Part shown: positions 45,667 to 54,440 of the stretch, one piece after another | How the letters are laid out: every line of letters begins with the position of its first letter | Position numbering within the stretch: the stretch's first letter is position 1 | Source: Coix lacryma-jobi var. lacryma-jobi | Taxonomy: Eukaryota; Streptophyta; Magnoliopsida; Poales; Poaceae | Direction: 5' to 3' | DNA length: 64,000 bases | Assembly: GCA_009763385.1 (NCBI GenBank) | Contig: CM019827.1 | Coordinates: forward strand, 93,656,177 to 93,720,176 | Notes under the pieces: model-generated | Database searches by the model: none | The model's input: the letters and a program-made list of their open reading frames with translations, nothing else | Told to the model about the DNA's origin: nothing | Translations under genes and position numbers: made by a program

Positions 45667-47772
45667 ATGAGCCGGAGGCCCTCTCGTGCTCGTTCCCCTA
45701 GTGATGATGATGAGGAGTATACCGCCTTGGAGCAAGGTGGTCATGTGCAAGGGGCGCCGCCGCGTCGCAATCCCGGGCGCCGTGTTTGGTCTGGGAGTAT
45801 GGATGACTCCTCTCGTCAGGTCCGTGGACGCTCGTCCGCGGGCCACACGGGCCGTCGCAGCATGGATAGCGCAAGAGGGAGCGGGAGCAGTCATGCCCGT
45901 AGCAGTGGGCATGCTGCTCCTTCGCCTCCTCCGCCTCCTCAGCCTTCTCCGCCCCCTGTCGCTGGTCCGGCTGGACGCCTGCACAGCGTCATTGTGGGAG
46001 GAGTGCCTTCAGCTGGTCTCGATCGTGAGGGTCGCTCCATCGATCCTCAAGTTGGACCGGCATCCCCTCGGACTTTAGGGTTGATGCTAATCAACCGGGC
46101 TTTTGACATGCACCCCGAAGCCGAAGCTGTCATGTCCGCCGTCCCTCCCGCTCTTCTTGGAAATCCCATGAATTACTCCGATAGAAAGCGGGGTAGCTTG
46201 ATGAGGAGGCAGCGTGAGGAGAACCCCTATCTGTTTGTTAGAGATGCTTCTGTGGATAGGAGGTTCTGGTCCAGGTTCCAGCAAGATTTCTATGTGACAG
46301 TGTGCTGGAAAGGTTTCTGTGCTAAGGGACATCCTCCTCTTTTTGCTCATAAGAGACTGGTTCTCTCCTCTCTGACCGACAAAGATTCTGAGGACATTCA
46401 GGCCCTGGTGCAGAGGTTAGAGGAGTGGAGAGTTTTGGGGCTGATCTCTGGCGAGCGCAGCTTCAACCAGGAGATTCTCTGTCAGTTTTGGGCCACTTTG
46501 TTCATTGATAAGGAAGCTCGCGTGCTGCATTGGATGACCCAAGGGGTCCACTACAGATGTGCCTTCGTCACATTTGCTCGGTTGTTGGGCTTCGATCATG
46601 CGGACAGAGATGCCCCTCGTCTTTCAGAGATGTATGGAGGGGGTATGTACTTAGAGCAGTTGCAGAGCTCAGGCGTCTATTTGGATGGTGCAGTGGCGAC
46701 CTTCAAGGTCCCTGGCCTGAAGCCCGCTTACTACGTCCTCAACAACATCATGCGCCTGACTCTGGATCCCAAAATTGGAGATCAAGATAACTTGAGAGAT
46801 GATGCTGCCAAGGTCCTAGTCCGCTTTGCTCTGCCAGATGGACGGTTTAGCATCTCTCACTTTCTTTGGCAGAAGATCTCTGATGTATACAATGATCCTC
46901 ACAAGGCCCTGCCATATGCTCCATATCTTATGCATATCATTGAGCATGTGGTTGGCGCCACCTTCGAGTATGATCGCACCATGAAGGAGTACAGTGTTCG
47001 CAAGTTCACCTCGGCTCCTTCCAAGGATAAAGAAAAAGTTGATGAAGGTGGTGAGGTCCCAGCAGATGCAGCAGCGCCTGGCGAGGCTCAGCCCGGTGGT
47101 GGAGATGTTCCCCATGCTACCGCTCCTCCTCCGTGTCATGAGAGGCGTAGGAGTGGCGGTCTTCGCTCCGCCCTTGGCAAGATATTTGAGTGGATGTGCT
47201 ATCGGGCCGATCGCGACGAGCGACATTAGCAGGAGGTGCGTCAGCATCTCGGTCTTCCTCCGCGCTCTCCGGTCCGACCCCATCCAGCTCCGTTTGCTGA
47301 GTACGATGCTCAGGCCCAGCGCGGTGATGATGATGATGATGATAATGATGATGATGATGATGATGATGATGGTGGTCTTCCCCAGCAGCAGCCCCAGCAG
47401 CAGGCCCAGCAACAGCCCCAGTTTCCAGGTGGTGGTGAGGCGGGTTTTTACAGCTCCATGCTGTATCCGCCCCATCAGTTCTATCCTCCGCCACCACCTC
47501 AGTACCAGCCTCATTCCTTCTTCCCTGACTATGGTATGGGCACGTCCTTTGCTGGCGGGTCCACGTCATATCAAGGTGGGGGTGGTGGCTCGTACATGGG
47601 CTTTGCTGGCCCCGACGCCGATCCAGCTGGGAGTGGTGGCCCTCGCGACTCTACACCACCACCTGATCCTTCTGCTCCGTCATCCTTCCCTGGTGGTGAC
47701 GTTGGTGAGAGTGCCTATTCCTCTCTCTTCGGGGGCTCTTATCATGATGGATCTTCCAGCAGCTATTATTGA
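45667..47772 (+). pseudogene. Element F extra (env-position) gene, one in-frame TAG
   Basis: The frame from ATG 45667 is open to TAG 47227-47229 and continues in the same frame to TGA at 47770-47772, about 700 codons in all. The N-terminus is Arg/Ser/Pro-rich and disordered (SPPPPPQPSPPP). Residues about 145-450 form a globular part with DRRFWSRFQQDFYVTV, LHWMTQGVHYRCAFVTFARLLGF and KISDVYNDPHKALPYAPYLMHI. This resembles, in general plan, plant transposon proteins such as Athila ORF1 and PF20167-type domains. After the TAG come a (GAT)n-encoded Asp run, a Gln-rich run and a Gly/Pro/Tyr-rich tail. No transmembrane segment or signal peptide is visible, so the term env-like refers only to position. 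The TAG may be a mutation or a readthrough site. Confidence 0.7.
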
Positions 47773-48335
47773 TTCTTTGCTTATCTTGGCCTACCCGCTT
47801 TGGTACTTGATGCCAAAGGGGGAGTGTTAGGCTTATCTTGTTGTAATAGCTGTGAGAGAGGGTAATCTTTAAGACTAAGTGTGGTATGCTACATTTTATT
47901 TGTGATATGCTGAGGATGTAAAACTTTTATGCTTACTGTTATATTCATGTTTGGTTCATCCTTATTTTTGATGTTCTTGTCATGGTGATTGTTGTGTTCG
48001 ATGGCTACGTGATTTGAGTTCTTTTCTTTCTTCAATAGCCATTCGCTTTTCTTATTACATTGTTATGTGAATCACCATGTTATACCGTTTATGCATCACA
48101 AATTGATATATTTGATGTTGTCACACACTTAGGCACCCCACGGATTGCAAAATTTAGGGGGAGTTCTTGTTCTTGTGTATGCAACCTTGCTTTCTAATCA
48201 AGGTTTGAAATTCATATCCAAAGCATACACTAAGGGGGAGCTTCAACTAAATTTTGGAATTCAAAAGCTTCAATTCTTTCTATCCCTAATTGTAAGCCTA
48301 AGTTGGTTGTCATCAATTACCAAAAAGGGGGAGTT
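47773..48335 (+). other. Element F post-gene region with four polypurine-like tracts
   Basis: GGGGGAG motifs occur at 47815-47825, 48154-48163, 48231-48240 and 48322-48335; the last is the functional-position tract next to the LTR. Repeated polypurine tracts are a reported Sirevirus trait. The rest is AT-rich and non-coding. Confidence 0.75.
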
Positions 48336-50272
48336 TGAAAGTGCATTCGCCCCCAATGTGGGTTTTGGCAAATTAATGACAATCAAATTAGGGACTAACC
48401 AGTTTATAAAAGCATGTATGCAGGTGTTAGTCCTTTGAAAGATTTGAAACGTTGAAATCTCGTGATCAAAGCACGTAGGATATTTTTGGACATAAAGATG
48501 CCTAGCTCAAGTGGTAGTTTAAAATTTCAATTTTAAACTTGAGTTATAGGTAAGCCGGACTATGAAGAGGGTCACAAAGTAAGTTGGCTAGATGTGGAGA
48601 AAAGTGCTCAAATAGACTAACTTTAGTTCGCTTGAGAGACACCGCACAATCACGAACACGTAGAGGGTAATTTCATATGGTCGGTGGTACCGACCATGTG
48701 TGGTCGGTGGTACCGACCACGGCTTCTCTGCGCAGCGCTCAAACACCCTCTCTGTATTGGTCAAAAATGACCTGGCGGTAGTACCGCCATAACCTCGGTA
48801 CTACCGCCCGCGGTGGTACCGACGCAAGGTCGGTAGTAACCTGGTTTTGCAACCCTCTCTGTGTAGAGTTGTATTTGATCTAGCGGTGGTACCGCCATTA
48901 CCTCGGTAGTACCGCCCCCGGTGCTACCGACCCTTGGCCGGTAGTTTCCAAGTTTGCAAGGCTCTCTGTTCGCGCTGAATTTGGCCTGGCGGTAGTACCG
49001 CCATTACCTCGGTAGTACCGCCACCGGTGCTACCGACCTAAGGCCGGTGGTAACCAAGTTTCGCGAAGCTCTCTGTGTTGAGTTGAAAATGGCCTGGCGG
49101 TGGTATCGCCATTACCTCGGTACCACCGACCTCGGAGGTACCGACCTTTGGGCGGTAGTTTCCGAGGGACCAAGTCCCTTTGTGAGATGCTCTCTGTTCG
49201 CGGCCAATTTGGCCTGGCGGTAGTACCGCCATAACCTCGGTACTACCGCCCGCGGTGGTACCGACGTGAGGTCGGTGGTTGCTTGTTTGGTCAGATCTGG
49301 ATTCTTTCGACCGTTGTGAACTGGTCGGTGGTACCGGCCAGGAGTGGTCGGTGGTACCGACCAGTCTCGGGACTGAGGGAGTATAAATGCCTCTCCTCTT
49401 CTCTTTCCACGGTCACCCACTCACTTCATACACTTATTGCTGACCTAACTCGAGAAAAACTCTCTCCAAGCATTGACTCACCCCTCTCTCTCCCCCTTTG
49501 CTCCTAGATTCATTCCCTTGCGAGATTTGAGCTAGGGAAGTGAGATTCGAGAGTGGGAAGCATCAATCTTCGACTTGAGCACTTGGTTTCCATCTTGCCG
49601 GCTTACTTTGTGTCTTTTACTCTTGAGCTCTTTGAGCTCTAGCCGGTTAGGTGTTCTTCGTGGTAGCCCGTACTGATTTACTTGTGAGGGCTCCCCGAAG
49701 CGTTTGTATTACCCTGAGATTTCTAGTAGAGATACTCTCGTAGCCTTTGTGGTTGCTTGAGTGAGGCGAGGAGGTGAAATAGACTCCGACCTTTGTGGTC
49801 ACCTCAACAACGAGGAAGTAGGCACTCCTTAGTGGATTGGCCGAACCTCGGGATAAATCGCGTGTCCCGTGTGCTTGTTGTTGTTGTCCCTATTTTCTCT
49901 ACTTCACTTGTTATTGTGTTCTTCGTGTTCTTCCTATCCCTATCTCTTTCTTAGGTTGGGAAGGCTCGATCTACATCAAGGGGAGTAACCAAGGTTTGGT
50001 GAGAGTAGATTTACCATATATCATTCTTAGGAAAGTGGGCTAGAATCTTGCATTATCTTCATAGCTTACATTCATCGGATTTGTAGTTTCTTTTAGGATC
50101 CCGGTTGTGCCGTTTGTTTGTGTCGGTAGTGCCGGAGTTTCACACCCGGTAGTACCTACCCAAACAAACCGGCCTCTCCGGTTGCTATCTAACTGCATCT
50201 TATAGTTTGTGAAGTTTCAGATAGTCAAAGATCACCTATTCACCCCCCCTCTAGGCTGATTCGGTCCTTTCA
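48336..50272 (+). repeat. 3' LTR of element F
   Basis: Same length and ends as the 5' LTR. Preceded by the polypurine tract AAAAAGGGGGAGTT (48322-48335). TATAAAT is at 49382-49388. Confidence 0.95.
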
Positions 50273-50277
50273 ACCAC

Positions 50278-51555
50278 GCGGCGGTGGACTGCGCGCGTGG
50301 CTCGGGTCCACGGGCCTGTGCGCCCGGTGCATACCCCTTCGGGGGTTGTGCCCTAATTTCGACCGTTCGACACAGATCGAACGACGCGGGGTGGCTTCGG
50401 CTACGCGACGGCGGGCTCAGCGGCGCGGCCACCGGCGCACGGTGGCGCCATTGGAGCCGCTCGGGAAGTCACCGGAACGGCGTTCCCGGCTTCGGCTGAC
50501 CAAACGGAGGACACCAAGGTGGAGCGGAGACAATGACGAACTCGACCAAGGGCTCAGCTTCGTCGGAGAGGCTAACCACGACGACTTTTGACGGCGGCGG
50601 GATCTGCAAGGGAAAAAGAGCTCTGGTGAGGCTCGGATTCACGCAAACGAACAAAAGGAAGGGCACGAGGCTTCTTGGGTGGCCGCGGCGTCACCTGGGC
50701 GAGCTCGGCTGGGGCTCAAAGTGGCCGGGCAGGGCTTCTCGACAGCGGCAGAGAGGGGTGGTGCGAGCGGGTGTGAGGGGGAGGGCTCGGGGTCTCGACG
50801 GGTTTTATAGGCTCGGGGAGGTGCAGCATGGGGTCGGTGGAGGCTCCACCGAGCCGGATTGAAGGCCGTAATGGCCATTAGGGCCATTACTCGCGCGGCT
50901 ACGGGAGGGGAAATGGGCGGCGGCAGCGCTGCTGCGCAGTCGGCGCGAGGAAGCGGAAAGGGTGGGGCGCCGACAGGTGGGACTGAGGTGTCAGGCGGGC
51001 GCGGTGCAGCTGACCGGTGGGGACGGCGCGTCAGTGAGCGAAGGCGAGCGCGGCGCGGCGCTTGCGCGAGCGAGCGGGCCGGCACGATTGCGGGCCGCGG
51101 GTGCGCGAGCGAGCTGTCGGGGAGAGGGAGGGAGTTGGGCCGCGGGGCACGCGAAGCAGGGGAGGGCGGACGCGGGCCGAGCGGGCCGCGGCCTGGGCCA
51201 GGCGAACGCAGGGAAAAGGGAGAGAGGGAAGAGGTGCGGGCCGGGCCGGTTTTGCTGGTCGGGCCAGAAAGAGAGAGAGAGAGGTAGAGAAGAAAAAGAA
51301 AAAGGTTTTTCTTTTGTTGGTTTGCAAACTTTGCCCAAATTCAAAACTAGTTTGAATTCAAGCCACTCAACTCTAGCCCTACACTCAAACAAAATACTAT
51401 GCACCAGCATGAATGCAACGAAAATGTTTTTACGCCCCAACTAAATTTATTAATTCACCAAAAATTATTATTTGATCTACATGTTTCATGAGAAATAAAT
51501 AAACAAAGTCAAGTTTAAACCCTATTTCTCCAAATTTGATTTTTAGGGTGTTACA
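50278..51555 (-). repeat. Right piece of solo LTR D with promoter
   Basis: In the LTR's own orientation this is the U3 side. A minus-strand TATAAAA lies at 50803-50809. The region at 50880-51290 is very GC-rich with many CG dinucleotides and chance open frames. It ends GGGTGTTACA before CCGAG. Confidence 0.78.
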
Positions 51556-51670
51556 CCGAGCCTCGCTAAAAAAGATAGGGGGCGTCGCTGTCTTACAAAG
51601 GCAAAGCACAAACTATTGCGGGAATGAGCCTCGCCAGGAAACTTTCAACAGGAAGACATCAACAGTTAGC
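51556..51670. repeat. Element A spacer after solo LTR D, with rest of 65 bp repeats
   Basis: The CCGAG duplication is followed by the remainder of the interrupted repeat unit and one more partial unit near 51625. Confidence 0.65.
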
Positions 51671-53440
51671 CTATTCAGCTATATCAAGCCCACCCCCGCA
51701 AACATTACTAACGGTCACAGCACCACCTAGATCGTACACTTCCGAACTAACACCTGCGTCGAGGGTAACAAGAGGTCCCCAGATCAGAGGGGGAACAGGG
51801 ATGATAGGCAGCTCCCCCACCAGTGCCCTCGCCCTAAACATATAATGACAGTCTTTTTCAGTTATTTCAACAGGTTCTGCTTTCAAAACAACGAGTAACC
51901 CATCAGAATCAATGCCAACAAAGTTTTGCCCAAATAAAAAATTTAACCATGCTCTCATCAACATCATCGTCGTCAGCAGAAAGATGTGAAGATGACCTGA
52001 AAAGGGCACTCGAAGCTTGCCAATCGGTGTAATCAAAGTCCCGCCAAAACGAGGACGACGAGGCATTCTTAACGTCATACCTCCGGACTTTTGACCACCA
52101 AAAACGATCAAAAGAAAGCGAGGGGTTCTTAAGTTTTGCATGAGCCCAGCACTCACCAGTGATGAAAATATCTTGATAATTCATCATAACCGAAGTAGCA
52201 TCAAGTACCTCGCACACAGTTCCATTAGGAACTTGCGCGGTAAACGATCAAAAAAAGTCAATTCAACCTTACCACCCTCGCAACTCACGACCAAAAGTTT
52301 CTTTACAAACATTAAGCTCTTAGCTCAAATCCCTCACACCTGTGTCGAGGCTTCGGGGTCACCAACGGCTTCGTCACCCGCCATGGACACCTCCGCCCCC
52401 TCGTGCTCGGCGCCAGTAACCTCAGGAGCAGCTTGACCACCATCTTCAACCGGCAAAGAACGAGGGCTGGGCCCGACCGGCTGGTCCACAGCAGGCAAAG
52501 GCGCCTCCGCAGCAGTTTTGTCGACAATAGTCTTGGAGCTTTCAGGAACATCATCGGCGACAGACGGCGAAGGTAGTGCTTCTCTCTGAGCCTGCAAAGT
52601 AACCAAACAACCTCAGTCAAGCCTCGGAAAACAACAAACAAACAGCTAACCAACAAAAATGTTGCCACCAACACAAACCTATCAGGTAGCCTCGGCGGCC
52701 TCTTCGAAGGCAAGGGCGCGGCCACCACCTGCTATCCAGAATTTGCGCAGAAAACGATCGCACAGTTGCGGACGTCGGGGTCGTCGGCCCTCATAGCACG
52801 CACCTCCACTGCTGACAGAAATTGATGGTTCGGACGCCGCACCTTGCGAAGGTGCTCACAGTCTGCCTGACAAAAAGTGCACGTCATAGCCAGAGCTCCG
52901 GCGTACCCCGCAAAATCTGCGGCATTCTGCACAAGGGGTCCAAAAAGATGAAGCTCTGAAGCAAGCCAAGACTCGAAGGCACCAGCTTCGACAGCAGGCA
53001 ACGACTCACTAGCAGAGCCCCCGGACTCAACCATGCAGCTGTCCACTTTCTTTTTAATCCCCTCCATGCATGATCGCCAAGACTCCGTCTGGGCAGACAG
53101 CTGCGAGGTGAGCTCCAAAATGTGAGCATTGGCCGACGCCAAGGCCTCGTTCTTTTCACGCCTGGCCGCGACCAAGTCAATGTTCCTATTAAGAACCTCC
53201 TGGGAATCCTCGTGTGACTTCTTGACCTTCTTAGCGACATTCTTGATCTGAGTATCTTTCACACTCATCATCTTGCGCAGGTCTTTATTCTCTTTCTCCA
53301 ACTTAGACATTTTCTCCCGAAGGTACATGTCGCTGTAGCCGGCATGGCGGCAAACCGAGCGACCAAGAAGCATAAGTTCCGCTGTCTTGACATCGAGGTC
53401 ATCCAATAGATTGTATAGCGGCTCATTGGCTAAGCGAAGC
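51671..53440 (-). pseudogene. Element A antisense gene (3' exons), interrupted by element B
   Basis: Three minus-strand exons remain: 53440-52679, 52591-52340 and about 52230-51671. The first encodes a coiled coil (EKENKDLRKMMSVKD; KKSHEDSQEVLNRN) and a block with NAADFAGYAGALAMTC and KVRRPNHQF. The last contains NYQDIFITGECWAHAKLK and RFWWSKVRRYD. Element B's antisense gene (54441-58027) encodes the same order with the same exon borders. The donor after 52679 is preceded by TGA and TAG that replace an Arg and a Gln codon of B. The N-terminal part was cut off by insertion of element B at 53440/53441 and should continue beyond the window. It lies antisense to A's own gag-pol. Biochemical function is unknown; the layout suggests a structural or nuclear protein. 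Confidence 0.72.
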
Positions 53441-54076
53441 TGTTGGAAACACGCTTGCCTTACCCCCGCACACGTGCAGGGGAGTGGCGAAGGTGGCCGA
53501 TCGTCAAAACCAAACGCGAAGGTACAGGAACAGTGGTGCTGTAGCTCTATTCCCCAAAAAACTATGTCCATTACACTGTTCATCCCCTGGTATTTATAGG
53601 GAATACCAAGGGACACTGACCAAATTACAAAAGGGTACAAGAAAGATTCCTTTATGCTGTACAACGGAAGGGCAGAATTGTACAAACACAGACGGTGCGG
53701 AAACCCTAGTTAGCCTTCCCTATGTCCGCCGCCGCCCGGCTTGCGCTCACCCTCGCGGGGACGCGAGGGTTGACCTCCGGCTTGTGGAAACATCCCTCCA
53801 GTCACGAGGTCCGCGTCCGCTCGCCACCTGTTGAGCCTAAGCCTCCTAGCGAAGGTGTGCAGGACGCGCGAGGGTTGCTTCCAGTGCTCTTCATGCCTCT
53901 TGCCTGCAAGAACCGTTAAAACATACCGAGGGTCGAGCCAGTATTCGAAGGTTAGAAAGGTGACTCGAGGGACTCAACAAGTAACAAGGGTTTTCACGAA
54001 GGTACGCAGGGCGCACGAGGGTCATTTTCTGTGTCAGCCTGCATGACGTCACTGCCGAGGGTTCCTTCCCCCAACA
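53441..54076 (-). repeat. 3' LTR of element B (636 bp)
   Basis: On the minus strand it starts TGTTGGGGGAAGG at 54076 and ends TTTCCAACA at 53441. TATAAATA is at 53598-53591. The neighbouring CCAGGGGCTAC (minus strand, 54077-54087) is the polypurine tract. It is similar to LTR A (6375-6946) but clearly diverged. Confidence 0.85.
53591..53598 (-). promoter_or_regulatory. TATA box of LTR B
   Basis: TATAAATA on the minus strand in CCCTATAAATACCAGG, the same context as in LTR A. Confidence 0.7.
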
Positions 54077-54294
54077 GTAGCCCCTGGATGGCTTGGATCT
54101 AAAAAACGATCTGCTCTGCTTGTTACGAGGGTTTTCTCTTCGAAGTTTGGGTGAGTCGGCAGCGACGCCCGCGGCTGCTTGTGGGCCGGGCCATTGTATT
54201 TTATTTGTGATGTTGGGGTCCATCTCGTTTTTTGCGCCGTGGTTTTCGGGGTCCGAGCCGATCTTTGTCGGGCTGGGTGGATAGTGCCTTGGCC

Positions 54295-54302
54295 TATAAA
54301 TA
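54295..54302 (+). promoter_or_regulatory. TATA box of the antisense gene of element B
   Basis: TATAAATA in GGCCTATAAATAGG, 146 bp upstream of ATG 54441. No ATG occurs between the expected start of transcription (about 54325) and 54441, so 54441 would be the first start codon. Two copies of a GAGGGTTTTCTCT.CGAAGTTTGGG repeat (54126 and 54379) flank it. Confidence 0.65.
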
Positions 54303-54440
54303 GGTGTGGTTGGTGGATGGTTTGAAACTGTGCCATCCTCTTGCTATAGCCATCCTGCTGCTGCGCTTTGCTTGTTGCGAGGGTTTTCTCTGCGAAGTTT
54401 GGGTGAGTTGCTTGTTGTGCGAAGGTTGTGAGCTGGAGAG

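Larger units (their letters stand above)
37050..50272 (+). mobile_element. Element F: young Sirevirus (Ty1/copia), 13.2 kb, with extra gene
   Basis: Two LTRs of exactly 1937 bp, target duplication ACCAC (37045-37049 and 50273-50277), primer-binding site, gag, pol, an extra gene after pol and four polypurine-like tracts are present. The LTRs differ at about nine positions by my reading. The only clear break in pol is near 44198. The extra gene (45667-47772) has one in-frame TAG. It is inserted in solo LTR D. The size, PPT repeats and motifs fit the Sirevirus group, some members of which carry an env-like gene in this place. Confidence 0.92.
25218..51555 (-). mobile_element. Element D: solo LTR (chromovirus/Tekay-like), about 3.1 kb, interrupted by two Sireviruses
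   Basis: The left end is TGTAACGCCCGG and the right end GGGTGTTACA, flanked by perfect 5 bp duplications CCGAG (25213-25217 and 51556-51560). On the minus strand it starts TGTAACACCCTAAAAATC, as in long LTRs of Tekay/Del chromoviruses as I remember them. Its own DNA is 25218-26311, 36322-37049 and 50278-51555, about 3100 bp in all. No gag, pol, primer site or polypurine tract is present, so it is a solo LTR left by recombination between the two LTRs of one copy. A minus-strand TATAAAA at 50803-50809 would be its promoter. GC-rich open frames at 50350-51330 are not genes. Confidence 0.85.
6375..53440 (+). mobile_element. Element A: Tat-lineage Ty3/gypsy retrotransposon, heavily nested, 3' end off window
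   Basis: The 5' LTR (6375-6946) is followed by a Tat-type primer-binding site, gag-protease, reverse transcriptase, RNase H, a second RNase H-like domain and integrase, all on the plus strand. The extra RNase H (around 10950-11250 and 22478) is the hallmark of the Tat group. The pieces belonging to A are 6375-11281, 22478-25217 and 51556-53440; the rest is inserted DNA (C, D with E and F, then B). Its 3' LTR must lie beyond the window, to the right of element B. Multiple stops and frameshifts show it is dead. It carries an antisense gene on the minus strand (51671-53440). Confidence 0.85.

Noticed and set aside
47117..47569. Minus-strand frame with a long His run
   Set aside because: It is the complement of the (GAT)n tract in the extra gene of element F.
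50350..51330. Several long overlapping open frames on both strands
   Set aside because: The region is extremely GC-rich, so stop codons are rare by chance; it lies in a solo LTR and no domain is recognisable.
53436..54081. LTR B read as an isolated solo LTR with GAAGC/GTAGC flanks
   Set aside because: The polypurine tract, antisense gene and minus-strand pol that follow in the right order show it is the 3' LTR of element B; the four-of-five match is likely chance.
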